NCBI GenBank assembly: GCA_025201365.1
Contig: JAIXMF010000011.1
Location: 496,001 to 560,000, forward strand
DNA length: 64,000 nucleotides
Direction: 5' to 3'
From: Syncephalis plumigaleata
Lineage: Eukaryota > Zoopagomycota > Zoopagomycetes > Zoopagales > Piptocephalidaceae
The notes under the pieces are model-generated. The model was not told where the DNA came from, searched no databases, and saw only the letters and a list, made by a program, of their open reading frames with translations. A program made the position numbers and the translations under genes. Below, in pieces: positions 22,962-34,488 of this stretch (position 1 is the stretch's first letter; each line of letters opens with the position of its first letter).

Positions 22962-24665
22962 ATGAACCATACTAGTGAACGACTTGCCACAACATTGGAG
23001 AATAACCCATTAAGTCTTCGTCTTTCCAACCCTACCACTACCCTTTATCATATCCAACAAAGTTATCACCGACAACAATCGTCATTCGAGGACGATTCAT
23101 CAAAAGTCGAAATATCCGCCGACACCCTACATAGCGCTACTAATCCAGATCTTGGCCTATCCGAGGCAATGAACGATATGCTTTCAGCCGCATCCTCGCC
23201 TGATTTACTGCCTCAAGGCACGCAGAATCTCAACACCATCGATCCTAGTCTGCTTCAAATGAACGGAATCGATCGACTAAGCATGTCGCCACCCGTAAAA
23301 TACGAGATGGTCTCTCCCGAACTGCACGCGATGGACTTTAATCGCCAACATGCAGCAGCAGTCGCCATGGCAGCAGCAGTTGCCGCTGGTGGAATAAGCT
23401 CACCCTTGATGGGACCGGCTTCATTCGACGACGACATTGCCCTTAGTATGGGCGCGTCACCAGTATCGGCCAGCTTCCTAGCGATGCATCAGCAATTCGA
23501 CCGTAGCATTGGTGGTGTCCCATTGATGCATCAAAACAGCAACGGCATAATTGGCCACAACGACGGTGGAGGCACCAATGCCTCAAGCGGCGATGAATTC
23601 TCTGCCGATGGACGTGACACTGGTATGGGCTTCACCGGTCTACCTAGTAGTAATGCATCGGTCCCACCCATGGACGTTAAAGCAACCGCTGGCGGTAGTC
23701 GTTATCTTCGTTATGCTGCCGGTTCAATGGTTGGTGTACCTATTGCAGGTGCACCAGCAGGTGCTAGTATTATTGGCGGACCAGGTAGCAACTTCCAAAG
23801 CATGTCGATGCCCGTCCATCTAGGCATGAGCAATGGTGGTGCCACCGGCATGAACGGCACTACCGATTGGTTTGGTTCACCCACGACAGCAACAGCAACT
23901 GCAGCAACAGGTGCAGCAACTACTGCCTCTGGATTCGATGTTGGATCATTCCCCGGTATGCATACGGGTAGCTCATTACCGTTTGCAACGGCCAATGGCG
24001 GCAGTGGACCAGCTAGCGGACCAGCCAGTGCCGGTGAACTCTCGCTTATCAACTCGATGTTCGATCCTGAAGACATAAAAAATGCGCACAAACAAGCGCA
24101 AATGCTGTACGAGAAGCGTCGTCGTCGTCGTGAAAGTCACAATGCGGTGGAACGACGTCGTCGTGATAATATTAACGAGAAGATACAAGAGTTGGCGCTA
24201 CTTCTCCCCGACTGCAGCAACGATCCCAATAATAAGCCGAATAAAGGCGCCATCCTACGTAAATCCGTTGATTACATTCGACGCGTTCAGCAGATTATGC
24301 ATCAACAGAATCAGCGTAATCAGGAGTTGGAGGCAATGGTGGCACAGTTACAACGCGAGCGTGGTATGTCACCAAGTGATGCGAATACGTCTACTGCGGC
24401 TAATGGTGTCACCACGAATACTACAGTATCTATGCTTGGTACATGTAATGAATCGGCGGGTACAACGAACGGCACTCCTCTATCCATGATGGTAGCAGCC
24501 TCGAATGCCACATCTGCTGCAGCATCGAACGCCATGTTAACATCGATGAGTATGGCACCTATGGCCATGTCTCTAACGATGGTAGCTCCCGGCACACCAT
24601 TGTCCACCTCTACACCTAGTATCACGGCTGATCCAGTATGTGCCACTGCTTCTAGGATTTCGTAA
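22962..24665 (+). CDS. bHLH-leucine zipper transcription factor (MiT/TFE or Rtg3-like)
   Basis: Single exon, 567 aa, from the ATG at 22962. The first 380 residues are a low-complexity Ser/Ala/Gly/Met-rich activator-like region. Residues about 383-455 are a bHLH: basic region RESHNAVERRRRDNINEK (His, Glu and Arg at the E-box-reading positions), helix 1 to LLP, loop with NKGAIL, helix 2 KSVDYIRRVQQI, then a coiled-coil QNQRNQELEAMVAQL. The H-E-R pattern predicts binding to CANNTG boxes of CACGTG or CACATG type. NKGAILRKSVDYIR is typical of MiT/TFE and of fungal Rtg3-like factors, which act in lysosome/vacuole, retrograde or nutrient control; the target pathway is unknown here. The very long upstream non-coding region suggests complex control. 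Confidence 0.85.
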   Translation: MNHTSERLATTLENNPLSLRLSNPTTTLYHIQQSYHRQQSSFEDDSSKVEISADTLHSATNPDLGLSEAMNDMLSAASSPDLLPQGTQNLNTIDPSLLQMNGIDRLSMSPPVKYEMVSPELHAMDFNRQHAAAVAMAAAVAAGGISSPLMGPASFDDDIALSMGASPVSASFLAMHQQFDRSIGGVPLMHQNSNGIIGHNDGGGTNASSGDEFSADGRDTGMGFTGLPSSNASVPPMDVKATAGGSRYLRYAAGSMVGVPIAGAPAGASIIGGPGSNFQSMSMPVHLGMSNGGATGMNGTTDWFGSPTTATATAATGAATTASGFDVGSFPGMHTGSSLPFATANGGSGPASGPASAGELSLINSMFDPEDIKNAHKQAQMLYEKRRRRRESHNAVERRRRDNINEKIQELALLLPDCSNDPNNKPNKGAILRKSVDYIRRVQQIMHQQNQRNQELEAMVAQLQRERGMSPSDANTSTAANGVTTNTTVSMLGTCNESAGTTNGTPLSMMVAASNATSAAASNAMLTSMSMAPMAMSLTMVAPGTPLSTSTPSITADPVCATASRIS

Positions 24666-25669
24666 AATACGAGAAAACACTCACATATCCACCATGCTAT
24701 TATTGACATTAACGGTAATTGGATGCTCCCTTGGCTGACATCTCATTACAAATGGTTATTACTATTCATTATTGTAGTAGTAATAGCAAATAGTAGCAGT
24801 GGTAGTATCGCGTGGTGTATCTTTTTTATTCCTTCGTTAACACTCGAAAGCAAGCAGTAGCAGTAGCAGAAGCAATCCGTGTTAAGAAGATTATGTTCAT
24901 CTATATGTTTTAACGTACTGTTATTATCCCCGTATTATCATTATTCTGCCCGCCCTTTACTTTGATCATCATCATCATCTACATCATCTACTCATATTAT
25001 ATTATCAACTGAATACGTGCTTTCTTTTTATTATTATTTCTCTATACACCTATATCTATATTTCTACATACATATTATGCTCTTTTATGCTGTTATTCCT
25101 CTGATGTCTATCCGTCTTATTACTATCTCGCTTCCTTCTTCCATGAGCATGATATTATCCGTATCTCTTAACCTTCTGATTGTCCGCTTTAGTATTGTTT
25201 TAAGCTCTTTTTGTGCAGCACACCTTTCTTTACACACTATTTTTATTATCACGCTAACGAAGTTTCTCTTATATCTGTGTTGCAATATATACGATCAATG
25301 CAACACTTGGAAATCGTGTTGTAGTAGTAGTAGACTGAATCCATCCAGAGGTGTAAACTATATTGTAGTCTATACACACACGCACGCACCTATATCCGAA
25401 TAACACATATACGTAATATGATTATATAGTTGGTTGTTAAAATCAGTGAAATAAAGCCGTTCTTTTTTGCTATACGCTAGTTGCCTATGGAGCATAGATA
25501 ATAACAATAACAGAAGATTAAATGAAATTGGTTTAGTCGGTGTTTCCCGGATTGTTAATTTACAGACTTTTTCCATCCAATTTGCGCAGTTAGCCATTTG
25601 TTGTTACGAATAAATAATAGTTATAATAACACTTACGTATTTTGTGGTGTGGCAGCGATAACTCCACGG
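24666..25669. other. 3' flank of bHLH gene, no gene seen
   Basis: About 1 kb with T-rich and CAT-repeat tracts. Frames in it are short and have no recognisable domain. It probably includes the bHLH 3' UTR. Confidence 0.5.
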
Positions 25670-25867
25670 TTAATTTGATTTTCGTTGTTTGGACCCCCGT
25701 TGTCCTTGTCCTCCTCTCTTTGAACGCTTAGAAGGAACGGCACCTCGTTGGAATTGTGTTGGAATACGACTTCCATTACGAAGACTAAGGATAATCTGAA
25801 TGAAGTTCAGACATGCTGCCATATCCCGATTCCATACATGATAATCAATAGCTACTTGTAAGTACAT
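25670..25867 (-). mobile_element. Remnant of a TnpB/Fanzor-like nuclease C-terminus
   Basis: A 65-codon minus-strand frame contains YHVWNRDMAACLNF followed by a basic tail (SKRSKRGGQGQRGSKQRK). The WNRDxxAxxN pattern matches the RuvC-III motif at the end of TnpB-type RNA-guided nucleases and their eukaryotic Fanzor relatives, in which the Asp of NRD is a catalytic metal ligand. The usual zinc-finger cysteines just before the motif are not evident (one CHV nearby). Upstream on the minus strand an in-frame stop appears within about 10 codons and I find no RuvC-I or RuvC-II block, so only the end of the gene is left. Assigned on one motif, so tentative. Confidence 0.42.
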
Positions 25868-26701
25868 GACATGGCAATATCCAACTATACTAGTACACTT
25901 GTACCGTCTACCTTATAGAATTGATGATGATAGTTATCGCTATCAATAAATGATCCATTACTAATACTGAATTGTTATTATTATCATGCTGTATCAATTG
26001 GCATTTCTATGGTGCTAATGGTGTTAACAATTGTGTGAATCTATTTATTAATAAACAGCAAATGTTAAAGGATAAATGCGCAAAATGGATGGAAAAACAC
26101 TGTATGCAAAGCAAATTTATTAGTAGGTCGCTCATTTAATAATAATTGCTGATGATGATGATGATGATGTGGTGCTGCTGGTGGCACTCATACATTTGCA
26201 CACACATACGCGTGCGCGTCTTCTTTCCTTTTCCCTTTTCAACTTTTCTTTTTCTTGAAGCATAGCATCCACTGTGGAATTATTGTTAGTCTTGATCTAA
26301 TAGCTCGTTCCTCATTTGCTTGTACATGCACTTGCATACCACGCTACGATCTGGCCCGTGAGATTGGTGGTGCATCCTCCGCGTGATATAAGCATATAGT
26401 CTGGATTCACCGACTGTTTTGATCTTTCCCTTTGCGGTCTTCTTTTGGCATAAACGAACGTGGCATTGAGTGTCGCAAGTTGAGGCAGTACTCGCTCTGC
26501 TGCCTCGTCTATCATCGAGAGTATACACGTGTCCCAACTTTTGAGCGGGCGCGCATATACGCTTGTATGCGTGGATGTGTGTGCGCCCGAGGCGCCAGCA
26601 TTGGCCGTGCAAGCTGTAATGCCACGCTGCCACAACGATCATTGCAAGCAGGCCCGCCGTCCTTTCTATTGCCGTCGCGACTATTTCGACTTGATAATAA
26701 T
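25868..26701. other. Non-coding stretch before PPR gene
   Basis: About 830 nt with a GAT microsatellite near 26151-26168. Overlapping frames exist on both strands at 26286-26700 but none has a recognisable domain. It probably contains the PPR promoter. Confidence 0.45.
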
Positions 26702-29700
26702 ATGCGTTTGAATCTGAACAAAACGCGTCCACCGACAACTATGGTCAATAGCGAACAGCATAAGCGGCGTTTAAATAGTCATTGTCAAATAGCGGCAACT
26801 TGGTCATCATCCTATAACAGAGAGAGGAACAAACGATCATGTCCATCATCGTCATCGTCATCGTCATCATCAGTAACATCCCTACAACGGAGATACGATA
26901 GTGGCAAGCGTATAAATCAACCTTATTATCCAATACTACCTATTTATAGTCCAGTCAAATGTTTTAATAGAATCACTCGATCTTTCCATTCTAGATCATG
27001 TTCAGTACGGAGGAATACTAGTTTTAATCGTAAGTAGCGTGGAAATGACCAACTGCATATGTATCGTGTCATTAATACAAATTATAGCAAATATACCAAC
27101 AAGAGAGAAAATAAAGTTGTTATCGTCGAGTTACTCCTTGAGCTCTAATAGATTTAGACGGGCTACGCATTCGTTCATTCAGCATTATTGGTCGTTCTAT
27201 CTGCTAATGTCCTCGCTAGTCGTGCGGAATAGTATCAGTATGCAACGACGCTCTAAGAGTTCACTTGCTGCCAGTTCTGTGTCGTTACCGGATGGTTCGG
27301 AGGTGGAAACAGGCGATAAATCGACAAAATCAAAGAGGAACGCGTCATTATCCTCGCGTATTCGAGCGTCTTCCGATAAATTAGCATCTGCCACGGAGAG
27401 TACACGTATTGATCCTATTCCCGTTGGAATCAATGTAAAACGGCAGCGATCTGTTCAGTTACGTACACCAAATCAGCTAGTTGATCGTTTGCGCGATCTA
27501 TTGGCTTGCCCGTCAAGTGACGTGGACACTATATGGCAAGCTTACACGAAAGTAGCTCGATGGAGGAGATTGTTAGCTATGCTGGAGAAAGTCGACTTCC
27601 GCGCCATCCTAAGTGTACTCCGCAATGATACCGTACAAACGACAACACTTGATGATTATGAAATAGATGTACCCGAAAGCATCACCAATGATGATAACAG
27701 CAGTAGTGATAGTACACCTACAGTTCATGAGCGTTATCGTCAACGGGATCAGGTAACGATTAAACGTATTGTTAAAGTGGTGAACAATATGCGTCTAATG
27801 AATAAGCGGTTACCTGCTCATGAATACGCGTCGCTTATTGTGACATGTGGTCGATGTCAACATCCTGCCGCGGTAGAACGTATCTTTCAACAATGTACCG
27901 AGGATTTAGCACCAGCACCACCACCACCGGGTGTTTACACAGCGATGATGAGCGTGTGTCTACACTTGAAGCGTTGGTCTCGGGCGATCGAACTATTCGA
28001 GCAGCTTATCCATGTCAAATGGACACCGACACGCGGTCAATGTAACATGGCATTACGAGCCTACCTTGAACAAGGTGACTATCATAGTGCAACGAAGCTA
28101 TTTCAATCGATGCAACAAGGCGTACTACCTGCAGAATTGTTACATACCACATCATCATCATCGTCATCATCTGTATCTATATCAACAACTAGCAAAGATC
28201 TACTGACACCGATAGCATCTGTGCCTGCTCAATCGTCCAACTATAAAGCCGATATTGTCACCTATAACACATGTATATCTGCTGATATTGCCGCTGGTCG
28301 ATGGTCCGAAGCGGCATCACGATACGAAGCAATGGTGCAGACCGGTGTTCCTATGCCGGACAAACGCACATTTAGACTACTGCTCGAGGTGTATGCGCAT
28401 AATAATAACCGGACTGGATTTATGCGTGTATGGCATCGATTGGCTAAAATGGAGGACGGCATCGACGTGAATGCTTGCAAATCAGCGCTGAAACTACTCG
28501 AACATCGCATGCCACCGGTTGAAGCGGTCAACGTGCTATTCGAACAAGTGTTCATAAATAACAACGATTGCTATGATGGTCAACTATTAGCTCGACACAT
28601 GATGCTTTATGCATTGACACGAGAACATTCGCCGGTTACGAGTCAAGACTGGAAACGGAACAAGATGGAATTTCTACGCTTATATTCCGATGTCATAACT
28701 GGACATCATCATGGTCGAATTAGCAACGACTTGGCTCATACTATTATGCGTGGATTGTTAAAATATCACGCTTCATCACGGGAAATGGGTCAATTCCTAC
28801 AATGGCTGGATATAAATCAGTTTGATCTAAGCGGGACACAATGGTTATGGCTATTGGCCTATTTAAATCGACGTGAATCGAGCAATCAGACATCGGAAGC
28901 ATTTGCAAAAGGCGTGCTACCATCGTATTTGCAATCTATAGCGTGGAATCAACCAGTGCTACGACAACAAACGACCGGCTATCATCGAATGCTCATCTCT
29001 GTACTGGCCGATCCCAAAGCAGTGCCCTCTGATAGTTATTCATTGTTAGTAACAATGCAGCGAGATGGCTACACGCTTGATTCTACTACACTCGCATTAC
29101 TCGCCCATTGGTCGACCGATGTGACCGTCTTGCACCAGTTGTGGGAGTCTACTCGTCGTGTAGCTACATCAACAGCTACCTGGCCTGTATTCATATCTTC
29201 CTTTGCACGACACGGACAAGTGGCAATGGCACGCTCGCTATTAGGTCAGCTACGAGGCGTAATGCCGCATCATCGAGTGCCGATGCATCTCTACCTTCAA
29301 TTGATGCAGGCATACCGACAACTAGGCAATGTAGCTAATGTACGTCAGATTTATCGTTTACTAAGGGTGGATGGACATGGTTTCAATCTAAAAGCAGCCA
29401 CGATATTGGCAGATGCTCGTGCTCGTTTCAGTAGGCCAATACCTGTACGACAAGTGTTGCAACAATTGCGACTACAAAACTTGACACCCGATCTACCATT
29501 GCTAACAGTGTTGTTACGCAGTAGTTTAAGACATGCTAATCTCATTGCTGTTAATTACCTGCTAAGACTAATGCGAGAGCAACGAATAGCACCTGATGCT
29601 CAATTCACGACTACACTGTTGGCGGGTTATAGTCGATTGCAAGGGGAACAAGGCGTTGAAATGGCACTACGCAGTTTGCATCAATTGTACTCAAAGTCAA

Positions 29701-30257
29701 GCATGTCGAATGATAATGACAATAACAATAACAATAATGCATCTATCGATATTCCATTGAATGTAGTTCATTGGAATACCATTCTATCTGGAATCATCAC
29801 ACGACACGATCCAACACTGTCCACGTCTGATCATATTCTGGGTGCAATGATGAATGCTGCATCAACATCAACGATATTCCCTCGAATAGAACAGCGTAAT
29901 CAGTCTGTGTCTAATGATGGAGAGCACCTATCCACATCTACAATGTCAAGAATGCCGCCACCTTCCTTAAGGACATTCAAGATTGTTATGGGTGCTCATA
30001 CTCGATATCAACGCTGGTGGGCGGTCATTCGATGGTGGAGACGTTGGCAAGCTTACCTTAAACGAGATGAGCATCTAATATCGACACAATCAATGAATGA
30101 AGCAGCAGACGCTGATAGGATAGAACAGATTAAACCTGATGCTGTTGCTTATCAAATGGTAATTCAAGCATTGCAATCGGTAGGTCATCTACAGGAGGCA
30201 CAACGCTTAACAAAAGATGCCATTAAACAAGGATTATTCCCTAGTCATGATGAATAG
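26702..30257 (+). CDS. Pentatricopeptide repeat (PPR) protein, probably mitochondrial
   Basis: Exons 26702-27029 and 27088-30257 join in frame across a 58-nt GT-AG intron to 1165 codons. The N-terminus is Arg/Ser/Lys-rich with almost no acidic residues and includes RSFHSRSCSVRR, typical of a mitochondrial presequence. The body holds many PPR-like helical hairpins, for example VYTAMMSVCLHLKRWSRAIE, ALRAYLEQGDYHSATKLF and TYNTCISADIAAGRWSEA, with further ones at about residues 750-900. PPR proteins bind organellar RNA and act in its processing, stability or translation. The RNA target cannot be read from this. Translation could also begin at a downstream ATG (such as 27207), which would remove the presequence; the spliced form is preferred. 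Confidence 0.8.
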
Positions 30258-30459
30258 CCGGTAACTATATATATAAATACATATAAATATATAATGATAA
30301 CGACTTCTTTTATTGCATGTATACTATATTGATTCTATTAAAGCTGAAAAATGAATAAAACAATGATCTATGGACTCACGCTATATTGTGATTTATTTCT
30401 TATAATACACTTGTAATGGTCGTTTAAACCCTATTTCATTATTATTATTATCGTGTTAA

Positions 30460-31655
30460 TCATGTGTCATACGACGTACCTTTACTAATACCTGGTAAAT
30501 GTGGTACTGCTCGTTCTTCCACTCGAATAAATCCTACTTTATCAATTAGGAATGTTTCGAATTCATCCGGACGAAATTGAATTGATTCATAGGTGCGTCG
30601 CATTTCCTGTAATTAATTAGATGTGTGGTAATGTTAATACAAATAGAAGGATTGACGACGATGACAATCATTTACCGGTGTTAGTTTACTTTTACGTGTG
30701 TAGGAACGCCATGGCTGTGGCTCTAGAACAAATCGACCACCTGATCGTAGACTAGCGTAGATACGATGGAAGAAACTACGTATACCATCGTCACCTTTGT
30801 GCAAATGTATCCATTTCGTTATACTAAGTCTATATATATATACATTAGTAACTGGACATAATAATCTATTCATTCTACTTCTTACGCGAGAATAGTGTCA
30901 TATGTGTTGGGTTCTGGTGGTAGACACTGCCAATCACCGGTACTGAAATCGATATTAAGTGGGAATGGAGTGGATACAGCATCCGTGATTAGATCATTCT
31001 TGGGCCATGGTAGTGGTCCGAATAGTACAGGCATGGATATAGGAAAGTGTGAGTGCTCTCGATGATTATCGCTATCATTTGTATTCGATATAGGACGTCG
31101 AAGTGACCATCGATAGCGTAAATGACGCCATGCCTGATCAATTAGAATCTCGTCAATATCTACGCCTAGAATGCGTTGTGGTCGATAACGCCATGCTATT
31201 TCTACGGTAACATAGCCGGCATTACAGCCAATATCCAACACTTGCTGATCCTTAAACCATGATTCTTCCATGACCTGTACACGCGGATCGTTGTCCTCTT
31301 CGCCTGCAGCATGACGATAACCATAATAATGTCGATAATTACCGTAGATAAAGCCCAGCTGTTCATTAGGACTATTGATACGTGAGCGTTTACGTGATGT
31401 AAGCGTATCGTTCGTGGTTAGTGCTATCGGTTGTGGCAATGCCTCCACACTAGTGACACTCGAACCAAGTACACGTTTACGCGACTGGCCCACGATATCG
31501 AGTTGTGGTCGTCGATGTGCACGCTGATAAGAAGTAGTTGAGGAGGTGGATTCATCCTGCCAATGAGCTAGGTAAATATTGGTCACAGCTTGGTTATCAC
31601 TATTATTCTGACGTGTAGCATCCTGATCTTCTTGTTCAGTTGTAGATTGCGACAT
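30460..31655 (-). CDS. Bin3/MEPCE-type RNA 5'-gamma-phosphate methyltransferase
   Basis: Three exons on the minus strand. SAM-binding motif I is [17 protein letters not shown], followed by [12 protein letters not shown], and after the first intron [15 protein letters not shown] and [14 protein letters not shown]. The last two are diagnostic of the Bin3 family, which includes human MEPCE (7SK capping), BCDIN3D and fission yeast Bmc1 (telomerase RNA and U6). The enzyme methylates the 5' phosphate of small non-coding RNAs. The N-terminal 80 residues are Ser/Thr/Gln-rich. The last exon covers [16 protein letters not shown] and ends [11 protein letters not shown]. The start ATG at 31655 is the first in frame. 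The RNA client here is unknown; U6, telomerase RNA or a 7SK-like RNA are candidates. Confidence 0.85.
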
Positions 31656-31835
31656 GTGGAATACTGAAAGGCTAATCGTTAATGAATAGGTAAACAGAAA
31701 AGAAGAAAGAGAGAGAAAGAGAGAACAAGAAATGATTTATTTATTTAGTCATTGATAAACGCGATAATGAGAGGGGAGAAGGAATGAGAAGCTTTACAAC
31801 AAATGACGCGTATTTCGTTCTTAATACAATGATAG

Positions 31836-32384
31836 CTAGAGCACGAGATGCAATTCAAACCAAGGATCAGGTCCATGCGCCACACTCGACTGCCCGATAA
31901 GGATGTAGCCGGCCTTTTGATAGAGTGGAATAAGTGCTTGATGAGCAAGAAGCGCTACCTTATTATAACGATTCTGATTACTATTAGATACGAGTGCGTA
32001 TTTCGTATTGGCTTGTCGTAAACGATGCTCGTACTCGCGTAGTAATGCCAATGCGATACCCTTACGACGATGTGCTTTGTCTACACATACTGAATGGATA
32101 CAAACTGTCTTACCCAATGGATCATGCTGGGTCATTGATGCTGCAGTAATACAAGGATCTACCGCTAATGTGGCCGTTATAAAACCTACTAGCGAGCGAG
32201 TTTCCGTAGAAGCGGTGGCAATAGGCATGTAAGCACCGAGGAATAGTTCAGGTGCTTGTTCCTGACGATAACGTAACGCTTCGTATGAAGCAGCCTCCGA
32301 TGGTGGATAGCCATCACGTTCCAATTCGTAGGCCTGAGCTACATCGGCGACTAGGGCGAATTCTAAAGCGGTGCGATTGCTCAT
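31836..32384 (-). CDS. PAA1: GNAT acetyltransferase, PAA1/AANAT-like
   Basis: 182-codon single-exon gene. It begins with the AANAT-type pattern FALVADVAQAYELERDGYPPSEAASYEAL, written here in summary as residues about 8-37. It then has the acetyl-CoA loop HRRKGIALALLREY preceded by IHSVCVDKAH, and a C-terminal LIPLYQKAGYILIGQSSVAHG. Yeast Paa1 acetylates polyamines, and animal AANATs acetylate arylalkylamines such as serotonin; the substrate here is not decided by sequence. I start at the ATG at 32384 because the upstream in-frame extension (PLVQSFFNLLSIHT...) is not family-like. The final PDPWFELHLVL closes the fold. Confidence 0.8.
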   Translation of the reverse strand: MSNRTALEFALVADVAQAYELERDGYPPSEAASYEALRYRQEQAPELFLGAYMPIATASTETRSLVGFITATLAVDPCITAASMTQHDPLGKTVCIHSVCVDKAHRRKGIALALLREYEHRLRQANTKYALVSNSNQNRYNKVALLAHQALIPLYQKAGYILIGQSSVAHGPDPWFELHLVL

Positions 32385-32851
32385 ATTAACTTGGAGATAA
32401 TCAATTGGATAATACGTATGGATAGACAATAAGTTAAAAAAGGATTGTACTAGAGGATAGAAAGGAGTAAATAGATATGTCAAGTCAATGAACAAGCAAT
32501 AACAATGGTGTATGTTTTGTTTAGATGGCGGTAAAGTGAATACAAATTGATATTAAATACTTGTAGGGATGGTCCATTCAATATCGGCTTTGGATGACGT
32601 AGTCTGCCTGTCGGTCAATTTATGCCGAATGTAGAGAAAGAGAGAGAAAGAGAACGAATGAGCGGGTGAAACCGGAGTCAATCCCGTTGTTGGCTTCACT
32701 AAGACCGATGCGCCGTTTTCTTTATCGTATTTGCTCAGTTCTATGTGAGTTTGTTCTGTTAGCATATTACATGTCAAATGTTCAATTAAGCAGTCATGTA
32801 TAATTGTAATGCTCATCATATTCACTTTTATTATTGTAATACAGTATAGGT
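32385..32851. other. Intergenic region, no gene seen
   Basis: About 470 nt between the SPT3 stop and the PAA1-like start on the same strand; it should hold the SPT3 3' UTR and the PAA1 promoter. A GA-rich patch lies at 32635-32655. Confidence 0.5.
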
Positions 32852-34132
32852 TTAAATTAATGATACACGAGTACGTGCTAGTCCTCCTCGATATAGCCAA
32901 CCTGGTCGAGCGGCATTTTGCAGACGTCTATATCCTTCGACAACATGTTCCGGTTGGATGGGAGTGCGTCTAGTATCGGGAGGCGCGAATAAACCACCAC
33001 GACCACCGGCCGGATTATTGTCATCGCCCTTTTCATTAGTCTCACTAGTGTCTAGTTTATCATTTGCATCGCTGCTTCCCGTCATCTTGTGCAATGCATC
33101 AGCGTTACTTGCACTCGAAGCTGCGGCCGCTGCTTCTGCACGTTTCACCTCTAGAGCTGCTTCTGTGATGGTGCGAACCATCTCGAAACTAAGAAATCCA
33201 AGAATATCGATCAAATCGTCATTAGGCTTCACATCGACATAGGCGGACATGTTGGCCCAGTCGCGAAATCGCTTTCCTTTACGATAGGTGAAGGATGCTT
33301 GTCTACACTCGCTATAGTGAACGTATTCATCGCGTGTCATACGACGTGTAATTTCATCAGCATCCTATGTCATCAAGTTAATACACTTTTACTATTGCTT
33401 GCTCCATCTATCATCACCTATTTGATTTACCTTTAATCGTTGCATCGAGTCACGATACATTTCAATCTCTTCCTCGTCGTCCTCTTCATCTTCATCTTCG
33501 TTTAACACATCAGTATACGCATTAATAAGTTCCCAAGGCAGTTTGACTCGTTTTCTTCCTTTAGCTGGACGATCTACTTGCATTTTTCTTATTAGCGATG
33601 GGGAACTATAACAAAATGGCTTGCTATTTACCTGCTTCGGCTTCCTCCACCAATTCCTCAGCTGGTTCTCCGGCACCAGGTCCTGACGCGCCACCTTGCG
33701 AATCTTTTGCATTACGTCGCACGTCTTTCCAACTCAAGAATGTACGTAATCGATTAATCTTTGATCTATTGTTCTACGGATTAACAAGTATCTACAGCGT
33801 ATTATTAAAACTAGACTAACCTATCATTGCGAATAGTAAACATTAAATCCTCTTGCGTAAAACCACGATTGCCACGCTTTTGTGATTGCGCTGCTGCTTG
33901 AATAGTCTACTTCATACATACATTATATCGAGTATATCCTATCAGTGATGGATTCATTGTATATGTTATATTCGTAACTAACAATTTCAATAACTTGAGC
34001 GCGTACGATATCTTCTACCAATGCAGTTGTTTCCGGTAAAGCATCGGCCACTTCGCCAAATACAAACATCATTTGTTGAATCTCGGTGGTATACCGATAG
34101 CGGCGCGTAGCTGCTGATCCAATAGTCGACAT
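32852..34132 (-). CDS. SPT3: SAGA complex subunit Spt3
   Basis: Minus-strand gene of at least five exons. The N-terminal histone-fold half contains MMFVFGEVADALPETTALVE and IVRAQVIEI, then TQEDLMFTIRNDR and FLSWKDVRRNAKD, all matching Spt3/SUPT3H. The second histone-fold half contains RPAKGRKRVKLPWELINAY, an acidic insert EDEDEEDDEEEIEMY, TRDEYVHYSECRQASF, and YVDVKPNDDLIDILGFLSFE. Spt3 is the SAGA (and SLIK) subunit that helps recruit TBP. A Ser/Asp/Ala-rich insert (about 33000-33130) lies before the C-terminal PEHVVEGYRRLQ. The start ATG at 34132 places MSTIGSAATRRYRYT at the N-terminus. It is divergent from the PhyH-type dioxygenase gene. Confidence 0.9.
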
Positions 34133-34488
34133 TTGCAAGAAATAAACGATAAAAGCAAATCAATACAAACTAAGCGAAAAGGAAGAGGAAAGCGCGATAT
34201 AGGTAGATTTGCGAATACAAAATAGCTTCGAGAATTAGTTTGCTACAATCCAACTGGTAGGTTACCCGTCAATACGCGTACTAATATATCTTTTAAGCGT
34301 CGAAATTGAATCTCGTTGCTTTTACTAACAAGCGATTGCTGAATCGCATAGAACTGACGCTACTATAATAGCTTCGTAAACGAAGAAGAAAAGAAGCCAA
34401 GCAGCTGGAATGTAGACATGAAGTGGGGAGAATAAAAAGGATTCGAATACGTCTTCTGTGCACATTATTTACATTTCTCTAGGTTAAC
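34133..34488. promoter_or_regulatory. Shared 5' region of SPT3 and dioxygenase gene
   Basis: 356 nt between divergently transcribed genes. It contains one ACGCGT hexamer (about 34276-34281) and a GCGCG at about 34191. A single site this short could be chance. Confidence 0.4.

Noticed and set aside
24320-24709. Minus-strand hydrophobic frame opposite the bHLH gene
   Set aside because: It mirrors Ala/Ser-rich codons of the bHLH C-terminus and has no independent support.
26286-26738. Overlapping minus-strand frames upstream of the PPR gene
   Set aside because: Several frames are open at once on both strands, none has a domain, and the region is best read as PPR promoter and 5' UTR.
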